Positions 31,700 through 39,877 of a stretch of DNA of 43,327 bases are shown here, piece by piece. How positions within the stretch are numbered: position 1 is the stretch's first letter; each line of letters begins with the position of its first letter. Source of the DNA: an uncultured Eggerthellaceae bacterium (GTDB lineage Bacteria > Actinomycetota > Coriobacteriia > Coriobacteriales > Eggerthellaceae); contig CAKTVK010000006.1 in NCBI GenBank assembly GCA_934623455.1, positions 1 through 43,327 of the forward strand, read 5' to 3'. The position numbers and the translations under genes are program-made. The notes under the pieces are model-generated. The model searched no databases. It worked only from the letters and a program-made list of their open reading frames with translations, and had not been told where the DNA came from.

Positions 31700-33639
31700 A
31701 AGAAATCACCGTCCCTCATTTGTTTGACCAGGCTCGATAGTGCGCCATTGGCCATCAGAAGTTCGCAAGGACGTCCGCTTTCCACAACACGGCCGTCTTC
31801 GACAACCAACACGTAATCCATGTTCTCAAGCCAGTGCAAACGATGCGTGGCGAAAAACACCAACCGGCCCTCCATCAGAGGAAGCATGCGTTCCTTCAGC
31901 GCAAGCTCTGTCTGAATATCCAAATGCGCCGTGGGCTCGTCGAAAATGAGCACCTTGCGCTGGGAATCCAAAAACGCGCGCGCAAGCGTCACGCGCTGCG
32001 CTTGCCCGCCAGAAAGCTGCCTGCCCTGCTGGCCAAGAAGCGTATTGACCCCCTGGGGAAGCTGTGCCACCGTATCTCCCAATCCCGCAAGCTTAATTGC
32101 CTGGTCAACGTCGTGTTCAGACGCGCCAGGCACGTAAAACGCCACATTATCGCGCAGCGACGCGTTGAAGATATGCGGGTTTTGCGGGATAAACGTGACA
32201 AGCTTCAGCCACCAGGGGTTATTCAGCGTGGGAACGCTCGCACCGTTGACAAGAATCTCGCCCGCCGTGGGGTCCGAGAAGCCGGCAAGCAGTCGAGCCA
32301 ACGTTGTTTTACCTGACCCCGACATGCCAACAATGCCCACTTTACAGGACCCTTCGACGCGGAAATTAACCCCATTCAAGGCGAAGGGGTCGTTGTTGCT
32401 GTGCTGAAAACTGACATCACGGAACTCAAGGGTAGAGCTATTATCCCAGCTCAATGCGTCGGTTTCGTGCGGTTTCTCCACTGCATCGTCTGCTGCGCCC
32501 GCCGTGGCAGCCGTGGCAGCCGCGCCGACCACGGGAAGCGCCCCACCTTCCCCCGCTTCGCACGGCGCCCCCGCCGCATCAGCCGCCCGAGCGACGGAAA
32601 GCGCAGGTAACGTGCCGGGCTCAGCGCCTGCACACGCCCCTCGGACAGCAACGGACGCGCTCAGCGTCTGCGCACCTTCGCCACCTATAACATTCAAAAT
32701 CGAGGCCAGACTGTTACGCCCATCCAAGCTGGCATGGAAATCCGTGGAGTAGCGGCGCACGGCGGCGAAGTATTCCGGCACCATGATAAGAACCGCAAGC
32801 GCAGGCTCAAGCCCCACGCTGCCGTTAAGGAGCCTGAAGCCCAACATGATTGCCACCGCTGCCAGGGCAAACGTGCGAAACAAATCTAAAACCAGGCTGC
32901 TTAGCGTAGCCGTGCGCAACGTTTTGACGGTCGCGTCGCGGAACGCTTCGGAAACCGCGAACACCTGATTCGCGTACGGTTTCGAGCGGCCGAACACCTT
33001 AAGCGTGGCAAGCCCGCGCAGCGTGTCCATGAAATGATTGGCCAGGCGGTCGTATTCCTGGTGCTGGGCCGACGCCTGTGCCTTCGCGTGGGCACCCAGC
33101 AGCTGCATGTAGCCAATGATACATGGCAGAATTACCAGCGCAATGATTCCGCTGATCCAGTCGGTGGCAAACAGCGCAACGGCAAGAATGACGGGAATCG
33201 CAATAAAGTCGGCAACTTTCGGCAGGATAATCGCAATGTAGTTTCTCACGTTTGCCACGCCGTCGATAAGCTCCTGAACGGCAGACCCGCTTCCGCGCCG
33301 CTGCACGCCCGTAACTCCCTGCTCGTACGTTGCTTCAACCAGCTGATCTTGGAGTTCCGTAGCGCGCTTGCGCGAGAATGCATCGGCCATTCTGCTGCGC
33401 ACGGCATCCAGTGCGTTGCGCGCGATAAATGCAGCGGCAAACCCAAAAGCCCCTGGTAGAGCACCTGGAACAAGACTGGCGAACGCCTGCGCCACCGCAC
33501 AATTCCACATCCAGCTCAACGCACCCGCAAGGCAAAGCGCCTGCGCCACAATCAGCAGCGCATCAGCGCCGGCGCACACCAGGAGCAAGACGAACATGCG
33601 CCTTGCCCCCGGAAGATTCAGTATGTTGCGATCCAGCAT
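31696..33639 (-). CDS. cydD: Heterodimeric ABC exporter subunit CydD
   Basis: A 647-residue half-transporter that pairs with CydC in cytochrome bd assembly. The membrane domain is about 15-300 and the ATPase about 400-647, with Walker A GMSGSGKTT (about 438-446), signature LSGGQAQRV, Walker B VLIFDEPT and FFATHR. Residues 325-390 are a long Ala/Gly-rich low-complexity insert between the two domains. The cydD family often places a start near MLDRNILNL, as here. 57 bp separate it from cydB and a 4-bp overlap couples it to cydC. Confidence 0.9.
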   Translation of the reverse strand: MLDRNILNLPGARRMFVLLLVCAGADALLIVAQALCLAGALSWMWNCAVAQAFASLVPGALPGAFGFAAAFIARNALDAVRSRMADAFSRKRATELQDQLVEATYEQGVTGVQRRGSGSAVQELIDGVANVRNYIAIILPKVADFIAIPVILAVALFATDWISGIIALVILPCIIGYMQLLGAHAKAQASAQHQEYDRLANHFMDTLRGLATLKVFGRSKPYANQVFAVSEAFRDATVKTLRTATLSSLVLDLFRTFALAAVAIMLGFRLLNGSVGLEPALAVLIMVPEYFAAVRRYSTDFHASLDGRNSLASILNVIGGEGAQTLSASVAVRGACAGAEPGTLPALSVARAADAAGAPCEAGEGGALPVVGAAATAATAGAADDAVEKPHETDALSWDNSSTLEFRDVSFQHSNNDPFALNGVNFRVEGSCKVGIVGMSGSGKTTLARLLAGFSDPTAGEILVNGASVPTLNNPWWLKLVTFIPQNPHIFNASLRDNVAFYVPGASEHDVDQAIKLAGLGDTVAQLPQGVNTLLGQQGRQLSGGQAQRVTLARAFLDSQRKVLIFDEPTAHLDIQTELALKERMLPLMEGRLVFFATHRLHWLENMDYVLVVEDGRVVESGRPCELLMANGALSSLVKQMRDGDFL

Positions 33640-33696
33640 GATTCCAGCCTAACGCGGTTGCAGTCCAACGCCGTCACATTCGAGCATTTGCGCACG

Positions 33697-34710
33697 TCAG
33701 TCAACACGTCCGCGGAACGCGCGGTACACCAGCACGTGATAAACCAGAACCAGCGGCACGCCAATGCACGCAATAATGGTCATGGCGAAAAGCGCCGTGC
33801 TGCTTGATGCACTATTCGCAACGGTCAAGCTGAGCGTCGGATCAAGCGCGGGGACAAGATTCGGAAACTGCGTTGCCGCAAGAATAACAACCAGGCCCGC
33901 ACATCCAAGACCAGCCAAAACGGGACCAAGAACATCCTTTTTAGGAGTATCCGCCTTGCACAAAACCGGAATGCACAGCATGCTTGCAACAAAAACAACG
34001 GCACCCACAGCCGCCAGCGCTTCGATGCCAACAGCATACGGAAGGCTTGGCTTCACAAATGCGAAGAACACAACGGTGACCAGCACAAACACCACAATAT
34101 CAACCACAGAAAGCGTGCGACGGAGCACCGCGGCACGAGCGCGCAGCTCGGAGCCTTCGGGAGCCTTCAGCGCAATCCAAGCAGCGCCTTGCGTCAGCAT
34201 ATGCACCAAACCAAGCACGCCGCAAAGCAGGGCAAAGGGGTTAAGCAGCGCGAAGAAGCCGCCCGTGTAATCGCCGTTTGCGGCAAGGGGCAGGCCCTGG
34301 ACGATACTGCCCATTGCAACGCCCAACAGCAACGCGGGCAGCAAGCTGCCAACGAAGAACAGGACATCCCACAGACGCGGCATATCGCCATTGTGGCCGC
34401 GGAATTCCACCGCCACCGCACGGAAGATAAGGCCGAATAGCACCAACATAATAGCCAGGTAGAAGCCGGAAAAAACGGTTGCATACGCCGGCGCAAATGC
34501 GGCAAACAAGGCACCACCGGCCGTAAGAAGCCATACCTCGTTGCCATCCCACACCGGGCCAATAGCGCGCACAATGCGCTTCTTGTCGCGCTCTTCCTTT
34601 GCCAGGAAGGGGTACAAAACGCCCGCACCCAGGTCAAAGCCATCCAGAGCAAAGTAGCCAATGATCAGCACAAAGATGATAATGAACCACAAGTTTCCAA
34701 GGATAAGCAT
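33697..34710 (-). CDS. cydB: Cytochrome bd ubiquinol/menaquinol oxidase subunit II
   Basis: A 337-residue integral membrane protein with about eight segments. The N-terminus (LWFIIIFVLIIGYFALDGFD, LGAGVLYPFL) and the following RRIV-like RAIGPVWDGNEVWLLTAGG are conserved in CydB. Subunit II contributes to the heme d pocket and stability of the oxidase. It shares one base with the cydA stop, so they are translationally coupled. Cytochrome bd reduces O2 with high affinity and gives an anaerobe tolerance to trace oxygen. Confidence 0.93.
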   Translation of the reverse strand: MLILGNLWFIIIFVLIIGYFALDGFDLGAGVLYPFLAKEERDKKRIVRAIGPVWDGNEVWLLTAGGALFAAFAPAYATVFSGFYLAIMLVLFGLIFRAVAVEFRGHNGDMPRLWDVLFFVGSLLPALLLGVAMGSIVQGLPLAANGDYTGGFFALLNPFALLCGVLGLVHMLTQGAAWIALKAPEGSELRARAAVLRRTLSVVDIVVFVLVTVVFFAFVKPSLPYAVGIEALAAVGAVVFVASMLCIPVLCKADTPKKDVLGPVLAGLGCAGLVVILAATQFPNLVPALDPTLSLTVANSASSSTALFAMTIIACIGVPLVLVYHVLVYRAFRGRVD

Positions 34711-36092
34711 TATTCTTTCACCTCCACGTCCAGCTTAACGGGACGAGCAGCGGCTTCGTCTTCTGCAGCAATTGCCTCGGGGCCAGCCTTAACCGTTTTG
34801 ATGAAGCTTTTCGCCCACACAACGTAGATAACGGTGTATACCAGGCCAAAGAGCGCCAGCGTAATGATGATCTGAGGCGCGCTCACCGCTTGGGAAATGC
34901 CATCGGCCGTAAGCAGTTCGCCGTAGACGATCCACGGCTGGCGTCCGAATTCAGCCGTGCACCAGCCGAACTGAATAGCAAGCAGCGCGGCGGCCCAGCC
35001 AATCATCATAAGGTAAAGCGGCCATTTGCGCTTTTCAACGCTTAGTTTGCCAAAAGCGACCAGCAGCGAAAGGATAAGCGCAAGCGCTGCAACCCCAAAA
35101 AGAAGAAGCATCATGTGGTAGCACTGATAAATCAGGTTGACATCGGTCGGGCGCTCGTTTTCGGGGAAATCGTTGATGCCTGGGAATTCCGCGTTGAAGT
35201 CGCCCGTTGCCAAGAAGCTCGTAAGACCGGGGATTTCTACGGTGATGAGCTGCTCATTTTCCTCGTCAACCCAACCGATGAGAGACATACCCATAGGGCC
35301 GGTCTCGTACTGTCCTTCCATGGCGGCCAACTTCGCAGGTTGCTGCTGCGCCACTTCAACGGCTTGCTGATGCGCAACGGGAACCATAAGAATCGTGCAT
35401 GCCAGCGAAACCACGGCGCCAAGTTTGACAAGCTTCATGCCCGCATTGCCCGGACGCTTCTTGAGCAGGAAATATGCACCCACCGCAATGGTCATAAGCG
35501 CGCCGCAGAGCATCACGGCAACCAGCACGTGGGCATAGCGCTGCAGCGTGGAGTAATTAAGCGCGGCGGCGAAGAAGTCCGTGAGCACCGCGGTGCCATC
35601 GGGACCAATCGTGTAGCCCGCCGGAGTCTGCATCCACGAGTTCGCAATGATGATCCACAGAGCAGAAAGGCAGGAGCCAATCCAAACAAGCCATGCGCTG
35701 ACCAGGTAAAACTTCTTGCTCACTTTTTCGCGCCCAAAGAGCAAAACGCCCAAAAAGACCGATTCCAAGAAGAACGCGAACAGAGCTTCGGCCGCAAGGG
35801 GCGCACCGAAAATGTCGCCAACAAAGCGCGAGTAATCCGCCCAGTTGGTGCCAAAGCTAAACTCCATCGTAATGCCCGTGGCAACACCTACGGCAAACGT
35901 GCCCGTGAAAAGTTTGAGCCAGAAGCGTGCCAAATGGTCATCTTCGGGCTTACCGCTGCGGTATGCTTTGGTCATAAGTATGGCAAGAATCAGACCAAAT
36001 CCAATGCTGAGCGGCACGAACATGTAGTGATAGATAGCCGTTCCGGCAAATTGCAGTCGGTCAAGAAACACCACATCCTGCATAAATTCCAT
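34710..36092 (-). CDS. cydA: Cytochrome bd menaquinol oxidase subunit I
   Basis: The 460-residue catalytic subunit that carries hemes b558, b595 and d and oxidises quinol. Visible marks are the heme ligand region RLQFAGTAIYHYMFVPLSIG (His22), the central LALxx-type QYETGPMGMSLIGW quinol loop, which is short, and GRQPWIVYGELLTADGIS near the C-terminus. Nine or so membrane segments are predicted. The ATG at 36092 has AAGGAGGGGG upstream. It is the first gene of cydABDC. A minus-strand promoter is expected near 36160-36220, where the sequence is AT-rich. Confidence 0.94.
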   Translation of the reverse strand: MEFMQDVVFLDRLQFAGTAIYHYMFVPLSIGFGLILAILMTKAYRSGKPEDDHLARFWLKLFTGTFAVGVATGITMEFSFGTNWADYSRFVGDIFGAPLAAEALFAFFLESVFLGVLLFGREKVSKKFYLVSAWLVWIGSCLSALWIIIANSWMQTPAGYTIGPDGTAVLTDFFAAALNYSTLQRYAHVLVAVMLCGALMTIAVGAYFLLKKRPGNAGMKLVKLGAVVSLACTILMVPVAHQQAVEVAQQQPAKLAAMEGQYETGPMGMSLIGWVDEENEQLITVEIPGLTSFLATGDFNAEFPGINDFPENERPTDVNLIYQCYHMMLLLFGVAALALILSLLVAFGKLSVEKRKWPLYLMMIGWAAALLAIQFGWCTAEFGRQPWIVYGELLTADGISQAVSAPQIIITLALFGLVYTVIYVVWAKSFIKTVKAGPEAIAAEDEAAARPVKLDVEVKE

Positions 36093-36324
36093 GCAAGCCC
36101 CCTCCTTAAGTACCCCTGTTTATAGACGTCTGAAATCCCAGTGTTTCAGTCACCTTTCACTATAAGGCATAGCAGGACTTAAATGCACGTGATTTTTGAT
36201 ATTTTTTGAGAATTATTACTAATAAGAATACGTTCCTAGTGTTTGCATACTTCGCGGACACAGGAACTCGAAGCACATGAAAGGCAAAGAGCGCGACGAG
36301 GCACGCGAAACCGTTGATAAGCGA

Positions 36325-36440
36325 CGAAGGCGGCAAGGGAATGAGCCGACGTACGACGCTTTGGATAAGTTGAGCGAGCTGCAAACCCGAAGAGGCATTA
36401 TCCAAGCGGAGTCCGTTCGGCGAATCCCTTGCCGCCTTCG
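36325..36440. repeat. 116-bp hairpin repeat, family B, copy B2
   Basis: The ends CGAAGGCGGCAAGGGA and TCCCTTGCCGCCTTCG are perfect inverted repeats, with inner CGCTTTGGATAA / TTATCCAAGCG pairing. The core closely matches B1 at 29575-29680, differing by only a few bases over about 105 bp. It is 18 bp from repeat A3. Confidence 0.82.
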
Positions 36441-36458
36441 CGAGCAGGCAACTGAATT

Positions 36459-36695
36459 CATGTTGTTGGATTTTGGGCCCCAAATTCGAAGTTGTGATAG
36501 GTTGGAAGTAGGTCGTGCTTCGACTTTTGTCAGAAGATTGAATACACCTCAGTTGGAAATAATTTTGAACTGGCGATTTCCTAAGGCTTATTTTTCGCAA
36601 GCAACACGCACGGCAAAAAACACCCCGATTCAAACCCTTGACCTACTTCCAATCGGCATCAACTTCGAATTAGGAAGCCATTTTTCAACAACATG
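36459..36695. repeat. 237-bp palindromic repeat, family A, copy A3
   Basis: Same ends and length as A1 and A2, but with more diverged arms (for example GTTGTGATAGGTTGGAAG instead of GTTGATGCAGGTTGGAAG). It lacks the 85-bp flank seen before A1 and A2. Confidence 0.82.
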
Positions 36696-36732
36696 AATCT
36701 CGCGCAACAGCAAACCGTCGGAAAGACTGGAA

Positions 36733-36765
36733 TTGTTGACAAAAGGTGGGGTAATTTGTCAACAA
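36733..36765. promoter_or_regulatory. Palindrome over the stop codon of the second GntR gene
   Basis: TTGTTGACAAA-N11-TTTGTCAACAA, a perfect 11-bp inverted repeat. It spans the stop codon of the 36759-37136 gene. There is no T-run, so it may be a weak terminator, an RNA-stabilising hairpin or a protein-binding site. Confidence 0.5.
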
Positions 36766-37136
36766 AGTTTACCCTGAACCAGAGCCAGGATACTGCCGTC
36801 GTCCATGCCGAAGTTGCGGGCAGCGTGGACCAGGTCGTCGGCCATGGCATCGATGGTGCGATACTCTGCTTCGTTCGCCACAATGTTGCTACCCGTAACG
36901 AACGTACCTTTACCGCGCCGCGACGCAATGTAGCCTTCGCGCTCCAAATCCATGTAAGCGCGGTTCACCGTGTTGTAGCTTATGTCCAATTCAGCGGCAA
37001 GTCCGCGTACCGTGGGCAGCTTATCGCCTTCGCAATAAGCGCCTGAAGTCACCAAATACGCAATCCTGTTTCGGATTTGTAGCCACACGGGCAGACCATC
37101 GTTGTGGTCAACCCGAAACGACATCAAAGGATCCAC
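36759..37136 (-). CDS. GntR-family (YtrA-type) transcriptional regulator, second copy
   Basis: A 125-residue winged-helix repressor, short and without a ligand domain, as in the YtrA subfamily. The DNA-binding domain is LPTVRGLAAELDISYNTVNR then AYMDLEREGYIASRRGKGTF. It starts with a GTG at 37136, preceded by AAGGA, 3 bp after the stop of the first GntR gene. It shares a 64-nt stretch of identical DNA (36925-36988) with that gene. YtrA-type regulators usually control adjacent ABC or membrane-protein operons, so both may act on the SPFH gene upstream. Confidence 0.87.
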   Translation of the reverse strand: MDPLMSFRVDHNDGLPVWLQIRNRIAYLVTSGAYCEGDKLPTVRGLAAELDISYNTVNRAYMDLEREGYIASRRGKGTFVTGSNIVANEAEYRTIDAMADDLVHAARNFGMDDGSILALVQGKLC

Positions 37137-37139
37137 GAG

Positions 37140-37532
37140 CTACATCCTTCGGTGCGCCAAGCGCGCTTGCACCATGGCAACAATGTCATCATCGGCCAAA
37201 CCAGCATTTGAGCAGGCACGAATCATGTCGTCGATCACAAGCTCAATAGGGCTATCAGTAGCGCGGTCGGCACCAATTTCGCGACGCGGCGCCACAAACG
37301 TACCGCGCCCCTTGCGCGTGGCAATGTAGCCTTCGCGCTCCAAATCCATGTAAGCGCGGTTCACCGTGTTGTAGCTTATGTCCAGCTCAGCAGCAAGTCC
37401 GCGCACCGTGGGCAGCTGCTCGCCTTCCGCAAACGAGCCCGAACCAATCAAGTAAGCAATACGGTTTTTAATTTGTATCCAAACGGGCAGACCACCCGCG
37501 TAATCTATTTCAAACGACTTCAAGGAATTCAT
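37140..37532 (-). CDS. GntR-family (YtrA-type) transcriptional regulator, first copy
   Basis: A 130-residue YtrA-type regulator, paralogous to the neighbouring 36759-37136 gene. The helix-turn-helix (LPTVRGLAAELDISYNTVNR) is identical in both. The N-terminal contact region differs (SFEIDYAGGLPVWIQIKNRI against SFRVDHNDGLPVWLQIRNRI). The ATG at 37532 has AGAGG upstream and lies 4 bp after the SPFH stop, so all three are one operon. Two similar repressors may form heterodimers. Confidence 0.88.
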   Translation of the reverse strand: MNSLKSFEIDYAGGLPVWIQIKNRIAYLIGSGSFAEGEQLPTVRGLAAELDISYNTVNRAYMDLEREGYIATRKGRGTFVAPRREIGADRATDSPIELVIDDMIRACSNAGLADDDIVAMVQARLAHRRM

Positions 37533-37535
37533 ATG

Positions 37536-38480
37536 CTATTCGCCTCTACCCTTTGTAAACCCATCGCTTACCGCCGTGGGCACGGTAACCACCGAGCCAC
37601 CCGAGCGCTTCACCGTCTCGTACTGCATGAGCATGGCGCGCAACTTGAACGCCGCCTCAGGGTCTCCGTACACGTCAGCCGCTTCGGACAGCATGGCAGC
37701 AACATCGGCCTCCACGCCCGCCACCGAAGCACGCGCGCTGCGCTCGCGGTCTGCCTGAGCCTCTAAGCTCATAACCTCCTGCAGCTCTTCGGGAATCACG
37801 ATATCGCGCACTTTCACGGAAATGATGTCAACGCCCCAGCTTGCAGCCTCGTGCTCAATGTCTTCCTTGATCTCGGCATCCAGCTGATCGCGCCGCACCG
37901 CCACTTCTGCCAACTGCGAGCGACCCACCGCTTCGCGCATGGCGGTCTGCGCCAAAAACGACACCGACGCGTAGTAGTCCTCAACCTCGGCGCAGGCTTT
38001 TTCGGCATCCCACACCATCCAAAACAGCACCGCATCGATATTCACCGGCACCAAGTCGGCCGTAAGCGTGCGCTCAGCGTAAAACGGCGTGGCAATAACG
38101 CGCTGATCCACGCGAATCGTACCGTGCTCGATAATGGGAATGGTGAAGTACAAGCCCGGCCCCACTACGCGATTCAGCTTGCCAAAGCGCAAAACAACAA
38201 CCTTTTCCCAGTTCAAAGCCATATGCGTAGAGGAAAGCACCAGCAAACCCGCAAGCAGAGCCACCAGCAGCCCCGCCGGATCAATACTGCCCGTGACCAG
38301 CGTCCACGCCAAGAGCACCAGCATGCACGCCAGCAAAAACACCGCAACGCTGAAGATGGTCGCGCCGTTACGCGACGACTTACGCGGCACATAGCTCGTA
38401 GCCGCACGAATCTCGGCTTCTTTGTCAGTCATCTCATACGGCGCATCGTAGCGCGCGTCTTTCTTTTTCCTGTTCCTCAT
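37536..38480 (-). CDS. SPFH/band 7 (stomatin/slipin-like) membrane protein
   Basis: A 314-residue protein. Two hydrophobic segments (about 40-65 and 68-88) anchor it, followed by the SPFH domain (about 93-260: ALNWEKVVVLRFGKLNRVVG, then PGLYFTIPIIEHG). The C-terminal half has the typical Ala/Glu-rich helix (EVMSLEAQADRERSARASV). Slipins organise membrane microdomains and are often linked to a NfeD partner; no NfeD gene is seen here. The ATG at 38480 has AAGGGGG upstream. It is the first gene of an operon with two GntR regulators. Confidence 0.9.
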   Translation of the reverse strand: MRNRKKKDARYDAPYEMTDKEAEIRAATSYVPRKSSRNGATIFSVAVFLLACMLVLLAWTLVTGSIDPAGLLVALLAGLLVLSSTHMALNWEKVVVLRFGKLNRVVGPGLYFTIPIIEHGTIRVDQRVIATPFYAERTLTADLVPVNIDAVLFWMVWDAEKACAEVEDYYASVSFLAQTAMREAVGRSQLAEVAVRRDQLDAEIKEDIEHEAASWGVDIISVKVRDIVIPEELQEVMSLEAQADRERSARASVAGVEADVAAMLSEAADVYGDPEAAFKLRAMLMQYETVKRSGGSVVTVPTAVSDGFTKGRGE

Positions 38481-38656
38481 AACTTCCCCCTTGGAAGGTC
38501 AGTTCAAAACCATGGCGAAGGCGTCGGCGCACTCACAAGCCTACGACCTGGCGAAACACCCACCAGGCATTCTTCGAGCACGCAGTGAGCGTGCAGCAAG
38601 CGCATCGCAATCTGCAACGCCGCTCCCGCTATCGCCACGCCGCAGGTAAACCAACA

Positions 38657-39661
38657 TCAGCCTATCCATTCACCCATGAGCCCGCTGGCAACGCTTCCTG
38701 CTTGCGTTGCATCGTACAGCCCTGCATCTACAAAGCACAAACGCATGATAAAGCCGCCAAGCAACACCGCGGCCGCTATCCAAACAAGCTGGGACCGGTA
38801 ATTCCCATAGGCAACGAATCGCTCCATAACGAACGGCACCACCAGACCAACAGTCACCAAGCCGCCCCAAAAGAGCCACGCAAGGTCTCCTGCTATCAGG
38901 GCATATGCCGCACACGCAGTAGCATCTCCCCACATGCCCCACGTCAGATATGCCGTCAGCACCACAGCTTCCGCCAAAATGACAAAGCCGTCGATGTGTG
39001 CCAAGCGCGCCAAAGGTGCCACCACGGGCTGCCGCGCTTCAACGAACACACCCGAAAACAGCACGCACGCAATGCCGCACGACAGCGACGACACCGCAAA
39101 AAGCACCGGCAGCAACGGTGTTTGCCAGAAACGTACCGATGCCAAACTGCTCAACAGCACGCCGGTGTAAACCATGATGGCAACGCCAACAAGCACACCC
39201 ACCGCCGAAAGGACATACACAAACCCAGGACCAGGGAAAACGTTGTCCAGCAAAGCAAGTGCGGCGAAAATCATCGCAATCGCAAACGATGCCGCCAACA
39301 CATACGCCCCCACCGTCATAATGGACAACCGCGGCGTGAACAGCAAGTTGAACAGACGGTCAAAACGCCCCAGGTCAAAGGCAAGGCACGCAATCGCGCA
39401 GGCAAGCACCACCAGGCATACCAACCACGCGCGCGCGAAGAACTCTCCCGGCAGCGCAAACGCGCCCGAGACCCTGCCTTGGCGACCAGTCGCCCGCAGC
39501 GGCATTGCACGCCCCGAAAACGAAAGGCCCAAACGAGTTCGCTCCGCTAGACTACCGAAACGTCGGCGGGCGTTTACGCACTCCAGCAGGCACAACACCA
39601 TCAGCGTACCTGCACCGGTGCCGCCTAGGAACAAATACCCTATGACAAAATCGCTGAACAC
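38657..39661 (-). CDS. NrfD/polysulfide-reductase-type integral membrane protein (orphan)
   Basis: About 335 residues, with eight or more membrane segments. NrfD/DmsC-type proteins take electrons from or give electrons to menaquinol for a periplasmic or cytoplasmic partner. The first helix begins DFVIGYLFLGGTGAGTLMVL, a typical NrfD start. I chose the GTG at 39661 (MFSDFV), with AGAAAGG just upstream; a longer frame to a TTG at 39817 would add 52 Arg-rich residues and lacks a good ribosome site. A TATACT box near 39844-39849 (minus) might be a promoter. The partner catalytic subunit is not in the window. It follows the radical SAM-TorD gene on the same strand. Confidence 0.8.
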   Translation of the reverse strand: MFSDFVIGYLFLGGTGAGTLMVLCLLECVNARRRFGSLAERTRLGLSFSGRAMPLRATGRQGRVSGAFALPGEFFARAWLVCLVVLACAIACLAFDLGRFDRLFNLLFTPRLSIMTVGAYVLAASFAIAMIFAALALLDNVFPGPGFVYVLSAVGVLVGVAIMVYTGVLLSSLASVRFWQTPLLPVLFAVSSLSCGIACVLFSGVFVEARQPVVAPLARLAHIDGFVILAEAVVLTAYLTWGMWGDATACAAYALIAGDLAWLFWGGLVTVGLVVPFVMERFVAYGNYRSQLVWIAAAVLLGGFIMRLCFVDAGLYDATQAGSVASGLMGEWIG

Positions 39662-39877
39662 GAATGCCTTTCTACCGGCAGTTTCTTCTCGCGCACTTGC
39701 ACTGCGCCTCGCACGTTCGCACCGCACGCGCACACGCGCGAGTCGCACGGTTCCAACCCCGAACCGAGTCCAGGGCGCAACGCACGCAACGCGCCGCAGC
39801 TCATGCAAACTTGTCAAGCGACAATGCGATTACTGCAATTCTCCAGTATAAAGCATCGTCGCTTCCATGCAGAAAAA

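Larger units (their letters stand above)
36093..36758. other. Intergenic region between cydA and the GntR pair, filled by repeats
   Basis: The first 230 bp (36093-36320) hold the cydA promoter region, including a CTGAAA/TTTCAG inverted repeat at 36130-36149 and the TATAGT-like box near 36155-36165 (minus). The rest is repeat B2 (36325-36440), repeat A3 (36459-36695) and the end of the second GntR gene. No separate gene is supported. Confidence 0.5.

Noticed and set aside
35115..36125. 336-codon plus-strand frame opposite cydA
   Set aside because: cydA is certain from its heme and quinol motifs; the plus frame has no support.
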